DNA from: Hexactinellida sp. DTS-2022
Lineage: Eukaryota > Porifera > Hexactinellida
Reading direction: 5' to 3'
Length of the DNA: 64,000 nt
Assembly: GCA_028753945.1 (NCBI GenBank)
Contig: JAPNXP010000002.1
Coordinates: 13,206,001-13,270,000, forward strand
In this document: piece after piece, positions 22,101 through 28,400 of the stretch
Layout of the letters: every line of letters begins with the position of its first letter
How positions within the stretch are numbered: position 1 is the first letter of the stretch
Translations under genes and position numbers: made by a program
Notes under the pieces: model-generated
The model's input: the letters and a program-made list of their open reading frames with translations, nothing else
Told to the model about the DNA's origin: nothing
Databases searched by the model: none

Positions 22101-22523
22101 AATTTCATGATTCACATTTGGTAACTTTTAATGAAATACTGTAATTTAGTATTTGAATATCTCGTTACACGTTTTCTGGATGATTTACACAGAAAAAAGG
22201 AACAGCAAGAAGTAGCTGCCCCCATTGTCAATCAAATTAGTAAGCAAACCTCAAATACTCACTTTATTGTTTTATCAATTAATTTTAATGTACTCATATG
22301 AGTCATATCCATAGTACATTTCTTAGTACAATTTGTTTATTATTTCACTTAACTAAATCCAAAGTTCCAAACCCTTTATAAGTTATCATTGTATTTCCGT
22401 TTAGGTATCATACCTGACATATTAAAATCAACTTCACTTGACAAATCGAACAAAAACGAAAGACCTTTTCGTTTGAAGCCAAGCAAACAACGCGCCAAGA
22501 AAAAGAAGAGCTGTTTATTTTAA
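10127..22523 (+). CDS. RAB23: RAB23 small GTPase, seven exons, hosting three nested genes
   Basis: Exons: 10127-10281, 10939-11033, 11354-11430, 11880-11959, 21884-21966, 22150-22239 and 22405-22523. They join in phase to give 232 aa (human RAB23 is 237 aa as recalled). Visible motifs: P-loop GNGNVGKSS, switch I YKKTIGVDFLE, switch II WDTAGQEEFDAITKAYYRG, the base-binding QNKMDL, and TSVK-like RSSVKDNFNISEVFEYL. The C-terminus is very basic (KQRAKKKKSCLF), for membrane attachment. RAB23 acts in ciliary trafficking and dampens Hedgehog signalling in vertebrates. Intron 4 (11960-21883, 9.9 kb) contains KIF6, IBTK and a PET-LIM gene on the same strand. Exons 1-4 and 5-7 match consecutive parts of the RAB23 protein with compatible phase (AC|A), which argues for one gene. 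Introns 1 and 2 hold hAT and pogo MITEs. Odd: the tail ends in Cys-Leu-Phe, one residue short of a CaaX box. Confidence 0.88.
10499..10602. mobile_element. hAT MITE with SPIN/Charlie-like ends
   Basis: Ends CAGTGGTTCTCAACCT and AGGTTGAGAACCACCG form inverted repeats with one mismatch; the 8-bp duplication AGTTAGAT flanks both sides (10491-10498, 10603-10610). The end sequence is the well-known SPIN/Charlie type of hAT elements. It lies in RAB23 intron 1. Confidence 0.9.
10746..10885. repeat. Partial copy of the GGCCGTTCAAACG repeat family
   Basis: Starts GGCCGTTCAAACGTTTTGCAATGCTTCC and ends TTTGCATTACTAACGTTTAAT, similar to the ends of the better copy at 37047-37317. It lies in RAB23 intron 1. 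Confidence 0.5.
11065..11239. mobile_element. Pogo/Tigger-like MITE in RAB23 intron 2
   Basis: Begins CTGTAGACTCTCGTTAAT after a TA and ends TATTAACGAGAGTCTAC, the inverted ends of a family (consensus CAGTAGACTCTCGTTAATAC) seen six or more times in the window. TA target duplication and end sequence point to the pogo/Tigger branch of Tc1-mariner. A second small MITE is inserted at its right edge. Confidence 0.8.
11240..11323. mobile_element. 84-bp pogo-like MITE inserted at the edge of another MITE
   Basis: CAGGTAAACCTCCCAAAGCG on the left and its reverse complement on the right pair over about 23 bp; TA dinucleotides flank both ends. The middle (CACCCATCGGGAGAATGATTT) is only about 40 bp. 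Sharp, unmutated ends suggest a recent insertion. Confidence 0.85.
12088..12250. mobile_element. Pogo/Tigger-like MITE, in RAB23 intron 4
   Basis: Begins CAGTAGACCCTCGTTATTACGA after TA; the right end is worn (GTAATAACTAGAGTTTACG). The internal TTCCCCTAGCCTATACAA and GACTCCGGTTAAGG match the other family members in inverted orientation. It lies between RAB23 exon 4 and the KIF6 start. Confidence 0.75.
12721..15669 (+). CDS. KIF6: Kinesin-like protein KIF6, intronless, nested in RAB23
   Basis: A single-exon 982-aa protein. The motor domain fills residues 1 to about 375: P-loop GQTGSGKT (89-96), switch I NMQSSRSHAVF, switch II DLAGSERVAKTG. KIF6-specific segments include DRGLIPRSISYIYD, YNEVGYDLL, LPKISI, SLHHLEHVIIQL and YRNSLLTMFLRDSLGGNC. 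A neck and short coiled coil follow (DDKALIRKLKLHIRELDIDINEL), then a Pro/Ser-rich region, further coiled coils (about 640-830) and a C-terminal IQ-like motif (AAVVIQRYWRLNRK). KIF6 is an N-kinesin of motile cilia in vertebrates. A Ser/Lys-rich insertion of about 30 residues (287-320) sits in loop 12, a microtubule contact. It starts 761 bp into RAB23 intron 4 and ends 524 bp before IBTK. Vertebrate KIF6 has many introns; this copy has none. Confidence 0.92.
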   Translation: MGKIKIYARVKPSKTENSSLKSTNDKIIIDKKILTRDRRTSHNSQVQYLFDFDSVFDQMATQTDMFQSLAVDALDRFLEGFNATIFAYGQTGSGKTYTVEGSARRFEDRGLIPRSISYIYDKLKDIENQDISIHISHFEIYNEVGYDLLSPVSRLDSFMYAVLPKISIRERGDGQFVPHNLTSHLAADEQIAQHLLLQGSLSRKVASTTMNMQSSRSHAVFTLMLTSKVIDSDTITISKLNFVDLAGSERVAKTGAKGKVLSEAKFINKSLHHLEHVIIQLQKAARNEGSPRITRSSTAPELNQPHSYSPVKSPSKKKYISYRNSLLTMFLRDSLGGNCHTFMIATLSFEVEQMDESISTCRFAQRVSCIKNLATRNEILDDKALIRKLKLHIRELDIDINELNKLLEEKNIALRQPTILVSQPLSDDEKEILYRLIRQFLKGEILDPLEGGLNTREKILESLFFLKEIIIQASKKRGRNISVSKPPLPNKSETAKSSKEHENIKEMKIIEIDPPHIANETDTLKRTQVQFNNPAKQIHQTNPKENSPSTEVGKELSLSSVLARRAASFTDRIISPGDYTIATPPVIFPTQKVNSLPVSPASQPSPNASYFNQSINKEKPIQKPPITPDPLSKPNHYISPFEQKRRTHIANKIDTLSKSEQSLQNEKDYLLQNQIGIEIQKNEDKLAFISSTIQSQKKRIVQLYQKSANPGEIENEIIAQRRLETKAKELVCKISELRVSTQPDRTPGMCEFKAIPEISSKNTGLVLNNLANQERHQNKLKEGLEQIKLIQFEQQLELKEAATRRKLLALKQQLNSAANDAQSKSLPNSSHSIDRKSNNNNGWVDSNKHTPSFDIKYLRNDSYNDVISSPNQVQFNSDTKTSEMQFIPQPPSKQKDTKSLSKPVILSSEPSTLTKNNKTITNNSNYKRADSVVNSQTSAEFKERAYMSAIQSNRSRVEKIRRVMSAAVVIQRYWRLNRKQVK
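16193..19450 (+). CDS. IBTK: IBTK-like protein: ankyrin, RCC1 and double BTB, intronless
   Basis: A single-exon 1085-aa protein (human IBTK about 1350 aa as recalled). Order of domains: two ankyrin-type repeats (about 20-80; NLLQLACTYGDLPFIESLLE, NTALHSSVYHR), RCC1 repeats (about 105-360; LYSWGNNFTFNLGFETGDRK, YSCGVGDGGRLGHGDNETH, YSCGLNEFGQLGLGS), a diverged first BTB (about 535-630), a second BTB (about 640-760; CHKCILVARSEYFSSMLSFGW), BACK-like helices, then a Ser/Lys-rich disordered tail. This combination is specific to IBTK, which inhibits Bruton's tyrosine kinase in mammals and serves as a substrate receptor for CUL3 ubiquitin ligase. BTK regulation is a vertebrate finding; the CUL3 role is the safer inference here. 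The C-terminal region is shorter than in vertebrates. It lies in RAB23 intron 4, 284 bp before the PET-LIM gene. Confidence 0.9.
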   Translation: MSHHKKFYASAPVILPRKNLLQLACTYGDLPFIESLLESGEYSVDEPDQESNNTALHSSVYHRLLGVSALLTAYGAKWDCEDFDGYSVWDYLNDNRKICAVNCEKYLLYSWGNNFTFNLGFETGDRKHAPSPVRGLDRLIVKKIVVSKYHSVILDRDGKVYSCGVGDGGRLGHGDNETHLSFRVIQSLCENIIEISAGNFHTFFLTDQGYVYSCGLNEFGQLGLGSTADSVPTQSLLPTKLNHKDIRNIFFSHIACGNFHSAISTNQKLYSFGCNFGQLGYQLGTQGRIQYIPKVVTSLNIRKEMNIVCLSACDAVTAGILSNNTIFVCENFHCRLYNVNKVNIDLVYSKTFYFTEISSYGLVSESECLSNLNQAFKPCLQGIQFDIILLDNFDSIWRFSAGNLSVHLCRFNNGYNIKVSHFALGKSLFLVSLFGEVFQCKLPAIQITDYHSNKPDSLNLLETAMLQDAINPILPLTRLHYLHNIIRIFTDTQCENFFACLKDPVVDLVLLPRISVSAYQSDLKTRFNSIQSNPPNDCITIESEDGKIVSVDSFIFYSFLSRIHGLTCTLLSELPFSLTCNKYKCPINYQILYSIFETAYFQRNELPLEFPIFYTFLNSNSQKIPTCLKTLCLKSRALNFNAFPELHDTIINCLDDESFKCHKCILVARSEYFSSMLSFGWQESSSRISTLNLKFTLLIIQIIIRYIYTDLFPDSIHEQSLYQLLIASDHFLLPRLKDWTEYKITLSLTVDNVVPVLELSRMYSAQQLTVSCIEFICINFGWLISNRELESLDLVMLALVSDCSRTRARRMGLEDRIVYKYNHYADLVEEFLENITSNEISDNRKSQIKSRTKRHRKPSHSRTRTVSEGSPVSIECEDSLSLSSSPNTTVSEPWKPNWLLTMRNDNSSKEDITNISQDFNAILLEERTNLLQTKRPIKPYTSKPTSHNVNIPQYISWGISNNFPNKKKRSKTKRNSSESEVKKRERTWSAINHPINISFEDIYKQQLTSSSPELTLAFNTVSNADNSSSICVESNNDVSCIPQPRVDNFESIVIEEQALIELTQYYQTMYPFEQINIERELGNTM
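19734..21665 (+). CDS. PET plus six-LIM domain protein, Limpet type, intronless
   Basis: A single-exon 643-aa protein. A Cys/His motif near the N-terminus (CRNCGDACPGLQLHVWRKVC, then CSCPWEVHD) is the first part of testin-type PET proteins; after an acidic Ser/Pro-rich linker comes the PET core (about 180-265; LWYPPEM, NQLPPQDTDSDRCHPLSDKE). Six LIM domains follow from about residue 269 to the end, each with the eight metal ligands in place (for example CAGCDEII, HFCCWYCEKQL, CHQCSKDI). PET with six LIMs is the Drosophila Limpet layout; Prickle and Testin have three, FHL proteins lack PET. Such proteins are scaffolds at actin, muscle and nuclear sites. It lies in RAB23 intron 4 and ends 218 bp before RAB23 exon 5. 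Confidence 0.88.
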   Translation: MSLAPIERKFASSINEKHHNKSRFQKVILNDIDKGKGCRNCGDACPGLQLHVWRKVCQFCSCPWEVHDIEFVKKPRPRLKPKKYSSKKAISFSDTDEIIPPQSPVEAEICKITIVVEEFPVETVEVEQFDLQISPPISIEQEDKEVSPEDTPSPVSPIENPLSSTSTSSEDENPESSSLSEMYLWYPPEMSAKDIEAFMARIPPELRPIKGTESAQNCKAVILNQLPPQDTDSDRCHPLSDKELYLMQQFVDQRENKYRGQGIVKMNTKGCCTSCTEQFKPDELGIFAPLVGSNYKYHINCFRCSKCLGFLQELHYYKKGKEIFCGRHHAELFGKRCAGCDEIIFGDKITQAEDENWHPEHFCCWYCEKQLGGDDYIKSKNITMCSKCFADKVNANCFSCKKEIGHEGKVIKYREKSWHLKCFKCSNCDRYLKAEKFIVKGIKILCLDCFDESQSEVKPEIGTNCDVCLKPVDMHDPHMSSEGIIWHESCFSCIFCGQELIGKPFLRHMAGLLCEVCYGERVAHTCGQCNEKIVKGGVKHDDSFFHQDCFNCAYCEIQLANIKFTTKDGKNFCFNCNKKLFATPTCHQCSKDILGKCFEFKNYNFHPECFACTGCNKGIAGKEFYQTRGALYCKKCAKRKSKV

Positions 22524-22826
22524 CAACATTCCAAGCTCACCATCACATCACTGTGCATTTCGTAACCCGATCACTCATAAGTTTGTCCTTTATCTTGGTA
22601 CATGAAAGTCGCTATTTATTGTCTCTAATTTATACTGTGTGTTCCCAATGTTAGGAAAGCGTGTAATTTTACACCGTTGTACTAAGCTATTTCACTTTTC
22701 TACACTAAACTAGAATATTCATATTATGCACATCTAATTCTTATTAAAGATATACGAAAATGAAAAAAAGCATTATACAAATACGATGGGACAATCAGAT
22801 TCTTTTTCACATTATTCCCCCTAATC

Positions 22827-22969
22827 CAGCGGTTCTCAACCTTTAATGGTCCGTGGGCCCCCTACCGAGACCTTCAGTACCTGTGGCCCCCTACCCTTCA
22901 ATAAAAAGCCTTGTGGCGAAAGCCTCGTGGCCCCCCAGGGTGGCCGAGGGCCCCGGTTGAGAAACGCTG
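22827..22969. mobile_element. SPIN-like hAT MITE with perfect 8-bp TSD
   Basis: Begins CAGCGGTTCTCAACC and ends GGTTGAGAAACGCTG; the 8-bp duplication CCCTAATC flanks it exactly (22819-22826, 22970-22977). The interior has the G/C-rich GTGGCCCCC-type phrases of SPIN-related MITEs. Only 143 bp. The ends closely resemble SPIN elements, which are known for spread between distant animals. Confidence 0.92.
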
Positions 22970-23146
22970 CCCTAATCCGTATTTTTATACGTGTCGCTAT
23001 ACGTTGAAAGGCTGTGTTACGGTATAAGTTATTAACTATGTTTAGAGTCTTTAGACCAACAAAAGGACATTGTAGTAGCTTTTATTTGGACTGTTCACGA
23101 TTATCAGTGTAATGTATATAGCAAAATTAACCGAATCTTGCCTATA

Positions 23147-23323
23147 CAGTAGACTTCATACAAACACCAGGGGACCGTAGAATATTGTTCGTATTATGTA
23201 TCCAGAAATTTGTATTTACCAGAGTAACTTGTATGCATTTCTATAGACTAGGGAAATTAAATATTGTACTCCTTAACCGATATTTCTCCTTATCCGTGTT
23301 ACTATTAACGAGAGAGTCTACTG
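23147..23323. mobile_element. Pogo/Tigger-like MITE
   Basis: TA, CAGTAGACTTCATACAAACACC at the left, ACTATTAACGAGAGAGTCTACTG and TA at the right. The interior matches the 11065 and 32092 copies (CTTAACCGATATTTCTCCTTATCCGTG). Confidence 0.85.
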
Positions 23324-25435
23324 TATAATAATAACTTTTTATACGAAAATAATACGTCTTTCTTTATTAAATAAATCTAGTTTTAGATCTGCATTGAATA
23401 TTATTAGAAATCTTATAACCATTTTATCCAGGATTGTAATGAAATTATTAGCATTTTGAAGACACTATTTCTATGTAAATTGATTGTATTCTAAACTAAT
23501 TTATTCTTTGAAACCTCATTCAGTTTATAATGTTTGCTTCAGAAGATGCATTGACTTGTGTATGTATTTTTCGTGAATTCATGACTGGGAAAATTCTAGA
23601 ATGCTATTAAACTCTGATTTATCATTACTAAGTATACCAACAAATTAGGAGTTAATATATGCAGCTGAATCCATTAGGAATTTTAATTGCGATTAGGAAT
23701 ACATATCTTATATTGTCAGCTGTAATTGAGTTACTCGATAGTTTTGTGTCTTTCAAGCCTAACATATTCAAAATCACACTAACATTAAGTTAATTTGAGA
23801 TTTGTTAATATTAAAGCATTATATCAATTTTCTTTATGTTGCCATATAAACTAGTCTAATTATCGAGATCAGATTATATCGTACTTAAGATTTCTCATAA
23901 AGTGCAAAATATGGTTATTCCATATGCAAGCGCGAAAATTGGAAGGAATACAAAATCATTAATTTGAGCGTAGAAAATTCATATAATTTCCATGATTAAA
24001 AGCGCAAACCATGCTTGTAAATGAATCTCTACATATAAATAACTGACTATACTTCTAATCCTGTGATGTCTCTTTTCAAAGCTGCAACATCAATTTATAA
24101 AATGCATTCGTTGAGACAAGAAAAGTTCACCTGGAATCGCATAAATTGACGGATACTTTTCTAGTGAAGGATACTAAATCGAGAGATACTCCCATCAACT
24201 TAATACTAATTGAGCAATTTAGGTGTGTGTGAACGAACTCAAATAAATCTAGGCGCGCAGAAATTTTGCCTGGGCTAGTATTAATTTGTCTCAATTAACG
24301 GAGTAGGATTTAATTCAAATTTTAAACTTCCATTGAAATGCGTAATAGTTTCACAATGTAACTATTTTTTTAATTTATTTGAAGACAATTTGTCATTCAC
24401 AATTAACCCAATTGAGAACATTTATTAGTAATTTGGCCCATATCTAAACCTCTTATAACTTGTTTATCTCTTGTACTTTGACGGAATCTTATTTATGTGT
24501 CTATATAATAAAGAAATGAATATTTATATCCCGAGTTAATTAGCAACAATCTTTCCTTTATAGAATTAATAGAAATGAGCGCGCTTTGGGCATTAGTACT
24601 CAGACTCGGCTATTTGGCTTCGCTATTACAGGCTTCATTTTGATATTCAAACCCGTAATAATTCAATAGATATGTAAATCACTAAGACTAGTCAGTTTTT
24701 GCATATATTGTCGGAGATTAGTATTATGTTATGTTATGTCCTGTAGTGATTGAATCTTCCATTATATTATAAAGCTTCACAAACGCGTAATTTTATGTAA
24801 CCAGTCAAGGTTTCGTGTTCTGCACTGAATTTGATGCTATATCTATACAATCAGTTACTAATTAGCTTTTCTATATAATAGGAATTATCTCTTAATTCAC
24901 ACCCAAAAACAGTAAACAAATGTTTGTTTTATCCAGATGGCAATATCTGTAACTAGTATTAACTTTGTCCAAATTTAAACGGTACTTCTTATTGTAATTA
25001 AGTAGTACAGCTATAGCTCATAAATATGAACGCTTTTAAATCTCTTTAAAAAAGTTCTTACGATTAAATGAACGCCCGTTATAACGAAGTCCATGGGATC
25101 CTTCGTTTCTTCGATATAAGTGAAATACACCCAATATTTCCTGAAAATCTAAGTATTAGAGACACTGGCCCAATAAACGAAATATCAATTTATTCAATGT
25201 ATAATTATATTCCAGCATAAGGTTGCAACTTGCATAAAAAAAAGAATTCTAGTGGACACATGGTTATTAACAATATAATAATAAAATTTAAATTTCCCTT
25301 GTGATATTAAATGTATAATTTGTGTGATTGGTCTTAGAACGACACACTGTCCTTCTCATTACTGAATATGGGATCTTTGTATAAAAATTTGCATACACTT
25401 ATTGCGTGATCGATTTTTTGTGTGTTCTGGATTTT

Positions 25436-28400
25436 TCAATTTGTTTCTTGAAGAACATCATATCGGCCTGTGTAAAAGTATAGAGGCTGATTTTGAGGTG
25501 CGCATAATGTAAAGGATTCATTACTCAGCTTAAACCGCCAACTATCTTCTAAGTTAAGTCTTGTAATCTCTTTTCTGAGATTCAATCGATTCATAGTTAC
25601 AAGACAAATCGTTGCACCATGAACAAACCTAAATTTCTTCAAAAATTTTGAATCTTCCAGCATTTCTGAGCTATACATTAAGAGTCCACCATACTTTGTA
25701 TATTTGTGATGTTCTTGGTTGTAATGTGTCCTTTCATGCACAAACGATACAAATGTATTATCAGAAAAATTCATAAATTTGTTTACTTGTAACACCGGAT
25801 GTTCCTTTGTATTAGCGAGAGGAAATATTTTGTTTGCAGACATCTGTAAATATGCCTCCATTATGTACGATCCTGATAATGCTATTCCCGAGGGCTGATC
25901 ACAATCTGGTGTTCCAATGAACTTCTCTGGATTCGAAAATAAATTTAATTTTGTATTTTTGAAGGTTGTATTATGGAAAGATTCACCACCCGATTTGATA
26001 AACTTTTTGATGTAAGAAAAGTTGTTTATTCTGCAGAATGGGATGCTGAATGCCTATGGAATATTAAATTGAATTCAACATTATTCTAATAACTATTCAT
26101 TAATTACTAGTTTATAGTGTACAGGTCATTCATTGAACTTCCAACATTATATTGTTATACGAAATTGTTATTTCCTTCAAAAATAATTAGAAAAATACAT
26201 AATTAATGACATTCCTTCAAACCTGCAATATTACACAAATCGCTAGAATAATATGTCATAAACTTGTTATTGCTCAATAGGATTATGTCACTTATTATCT
26301 GGCCAACCCTCTAAGTTTATCTAACTATATTTTCTGTGCCGAAAAGCTTATACTAACTGCTAGGTGCAAACCTAAAATATTATTGTTACACCCCATTAGA
26401 CAATTGAAATTAATCTAAGAATGATCTGTAGGCTACGGCATAAACACAATTCAATTTAACCTACGTAGTTATATTGAGCAAAAATATTTTTTCCCATTTT
26501 AGTTCCAAACTAATATAATCAGTGTTTTAATTACAGTATTTATACTAATAATAAATTAAATTTTAACGACTTATTATTTCTGTTCAATGCAATTATTTTA
26601 AGCGGATTAACTGTATACACACAGTAATCTCCCGTTTTAACGAAATTTATGGCACCATAATAATATAAGCGGGACAGTAGACTCGTTAATACGAACGCGA
26701 ATAAGGCGATTTTCGGCTTATACGTAGATTATTTCGGTTCCCTTCAAAGCCTTTTCATTACAAATTACACCAATTAATACGAATTTCGGAAAAGGGGTAC
26801 ACATTTTGACGGTCCCTTTGTGATGTATCAACGAGGTTCAACTGTATTTTGTTATATCCGATACCTTATAACGGTAGTTAACTGTATTCACTTACAAGTA
26901 GTTTGAGTGTAAGGTCAGCTGCTATGCACGTGTGGCTCAGAGGGTCGAAATGAACATCTCTTAGCATTGCAACTTGTAAGTAAAGAAAACTTGTGTTTAG
27001 AAAGCTTTTAGTGAAGTTTTCATCTGGTACACTTTTTGAAGTCCACTGTCTGACACTCATAGCTCCGTACTTGATGAACTCTGGGTCCAACTCGATAAAC
27101 TTGAGAATATCGAATAACGTGATGCAGTTGTTCTGGCTTCTATAGTACAAAAGCATTTCAATTAAGTTAAACGGAAGTATCGAACTCAAAGTTAGGAACA
27201 CTCATAGATTTAAGAAGCCGTTTAAACCTTACGTGACTCAAATTCCAGAAAATTAGACTTCTCCCTTACCTTTGTTGCACTTTTTTTGTAATACAAAATC
27301 TGTCACACATTGTTTAATTAACCTCCCCCCCCTTGGAAGCGCATATTAAATTTAGGTTGGCCGGACCACAAATAATTATTCGCCAGGCCCTGATTAAGTA
27401 TTTTACACGCGCATAGTTATTTCCAGGATGAAACTTGCTGTAGTATAGTATAGACGAGAAATTTAAGATTAAATCTAGCACTCACTTTTTCACTACAGGC
27501 ATTTTCTCATACTTAGTCAACTTCCGCATAGATTTTCAATTAGTTCCCTTTATGAGGTATTTAATTAAATGCTCTACAGATTTTAAAACAATCAAATTGC
27601 TAATCCCAACCGTTAATTGTCTCTGCCAGAGACGCGAAATTCCACTTATAATCAAAATAGAAACCTAATAGGGTTTATATTCTTTGATTAACAAAGTTCA
27701 CACTAAATCTACATTAATTCATTAATTGACCACCTGCGTTATCATGCTAGCTCAACCACCTGCATTAGTGTAAGATGGTTTCGCAAGTAATTGTTATACT
27801 TGATCAATCTTAAATCATTAAATTTCGCGATAGATCTAGGTTATAACATGTGAAAGGATATGTATTGTTGTTTGTAACTAACATGTTTGGTGGCTCAATC
27901 TGTGCTGGCGTAGATTTAAACATTAAGCAGGAATCACTGAGTACAAGAATGTAAGGCCAATATGTGTATTTGTGGTTCACTACAGCTCTTTCGTGGGTGT
28001 TGAAGTTTTCTGTTGAAAATTCTTTGATGAACTCCATTACTCCACCTAAATGAAGATCATTTGGTAAATATTAAGGGCTCACAAATATATCGCCAACACC
28101 TTTTCGTTATAAACATGGCTTCCAAAAGATGAAATTCCTGAAAATACATTAGAAAAAGAGTTGACCGATAAATAAGTAATTCCTTGAATTAAATATGTTC
28201 ATGGATCATAATTTTCTACATATTAAATCAGGTGCTAGTGATTTAAGCGCTTTCTGTTCTACACAAGGAAAATTACACTTTAGAGTTAATTTCAGTTAAC
28301 CAAGTAGATAATTTCAGCAATTTAGATACTAGATAATTATATGCTTACTGGTGCTACCAAAACTGCTAAGATGGATTTACTAATCATGTTAAGTTGTTAA

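Larger units (their letters stand above)
22524..25435. other. AT-rich spacer between RAB23 and GREB1
   Basis: No gene recognised. It holds a SPIN-like hAT MITE (22827-22969), a pogo/Tigger MITE (23147-23323) and, around 24110-24300, a segment related to the interior of the repeat at 37047-37317 (shared phrases AAATCGAGAGAT, CTCCCAT, TCTAGGCG). The two genes are convergent, so both 3' ends lie here. Confidence 0.6.
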
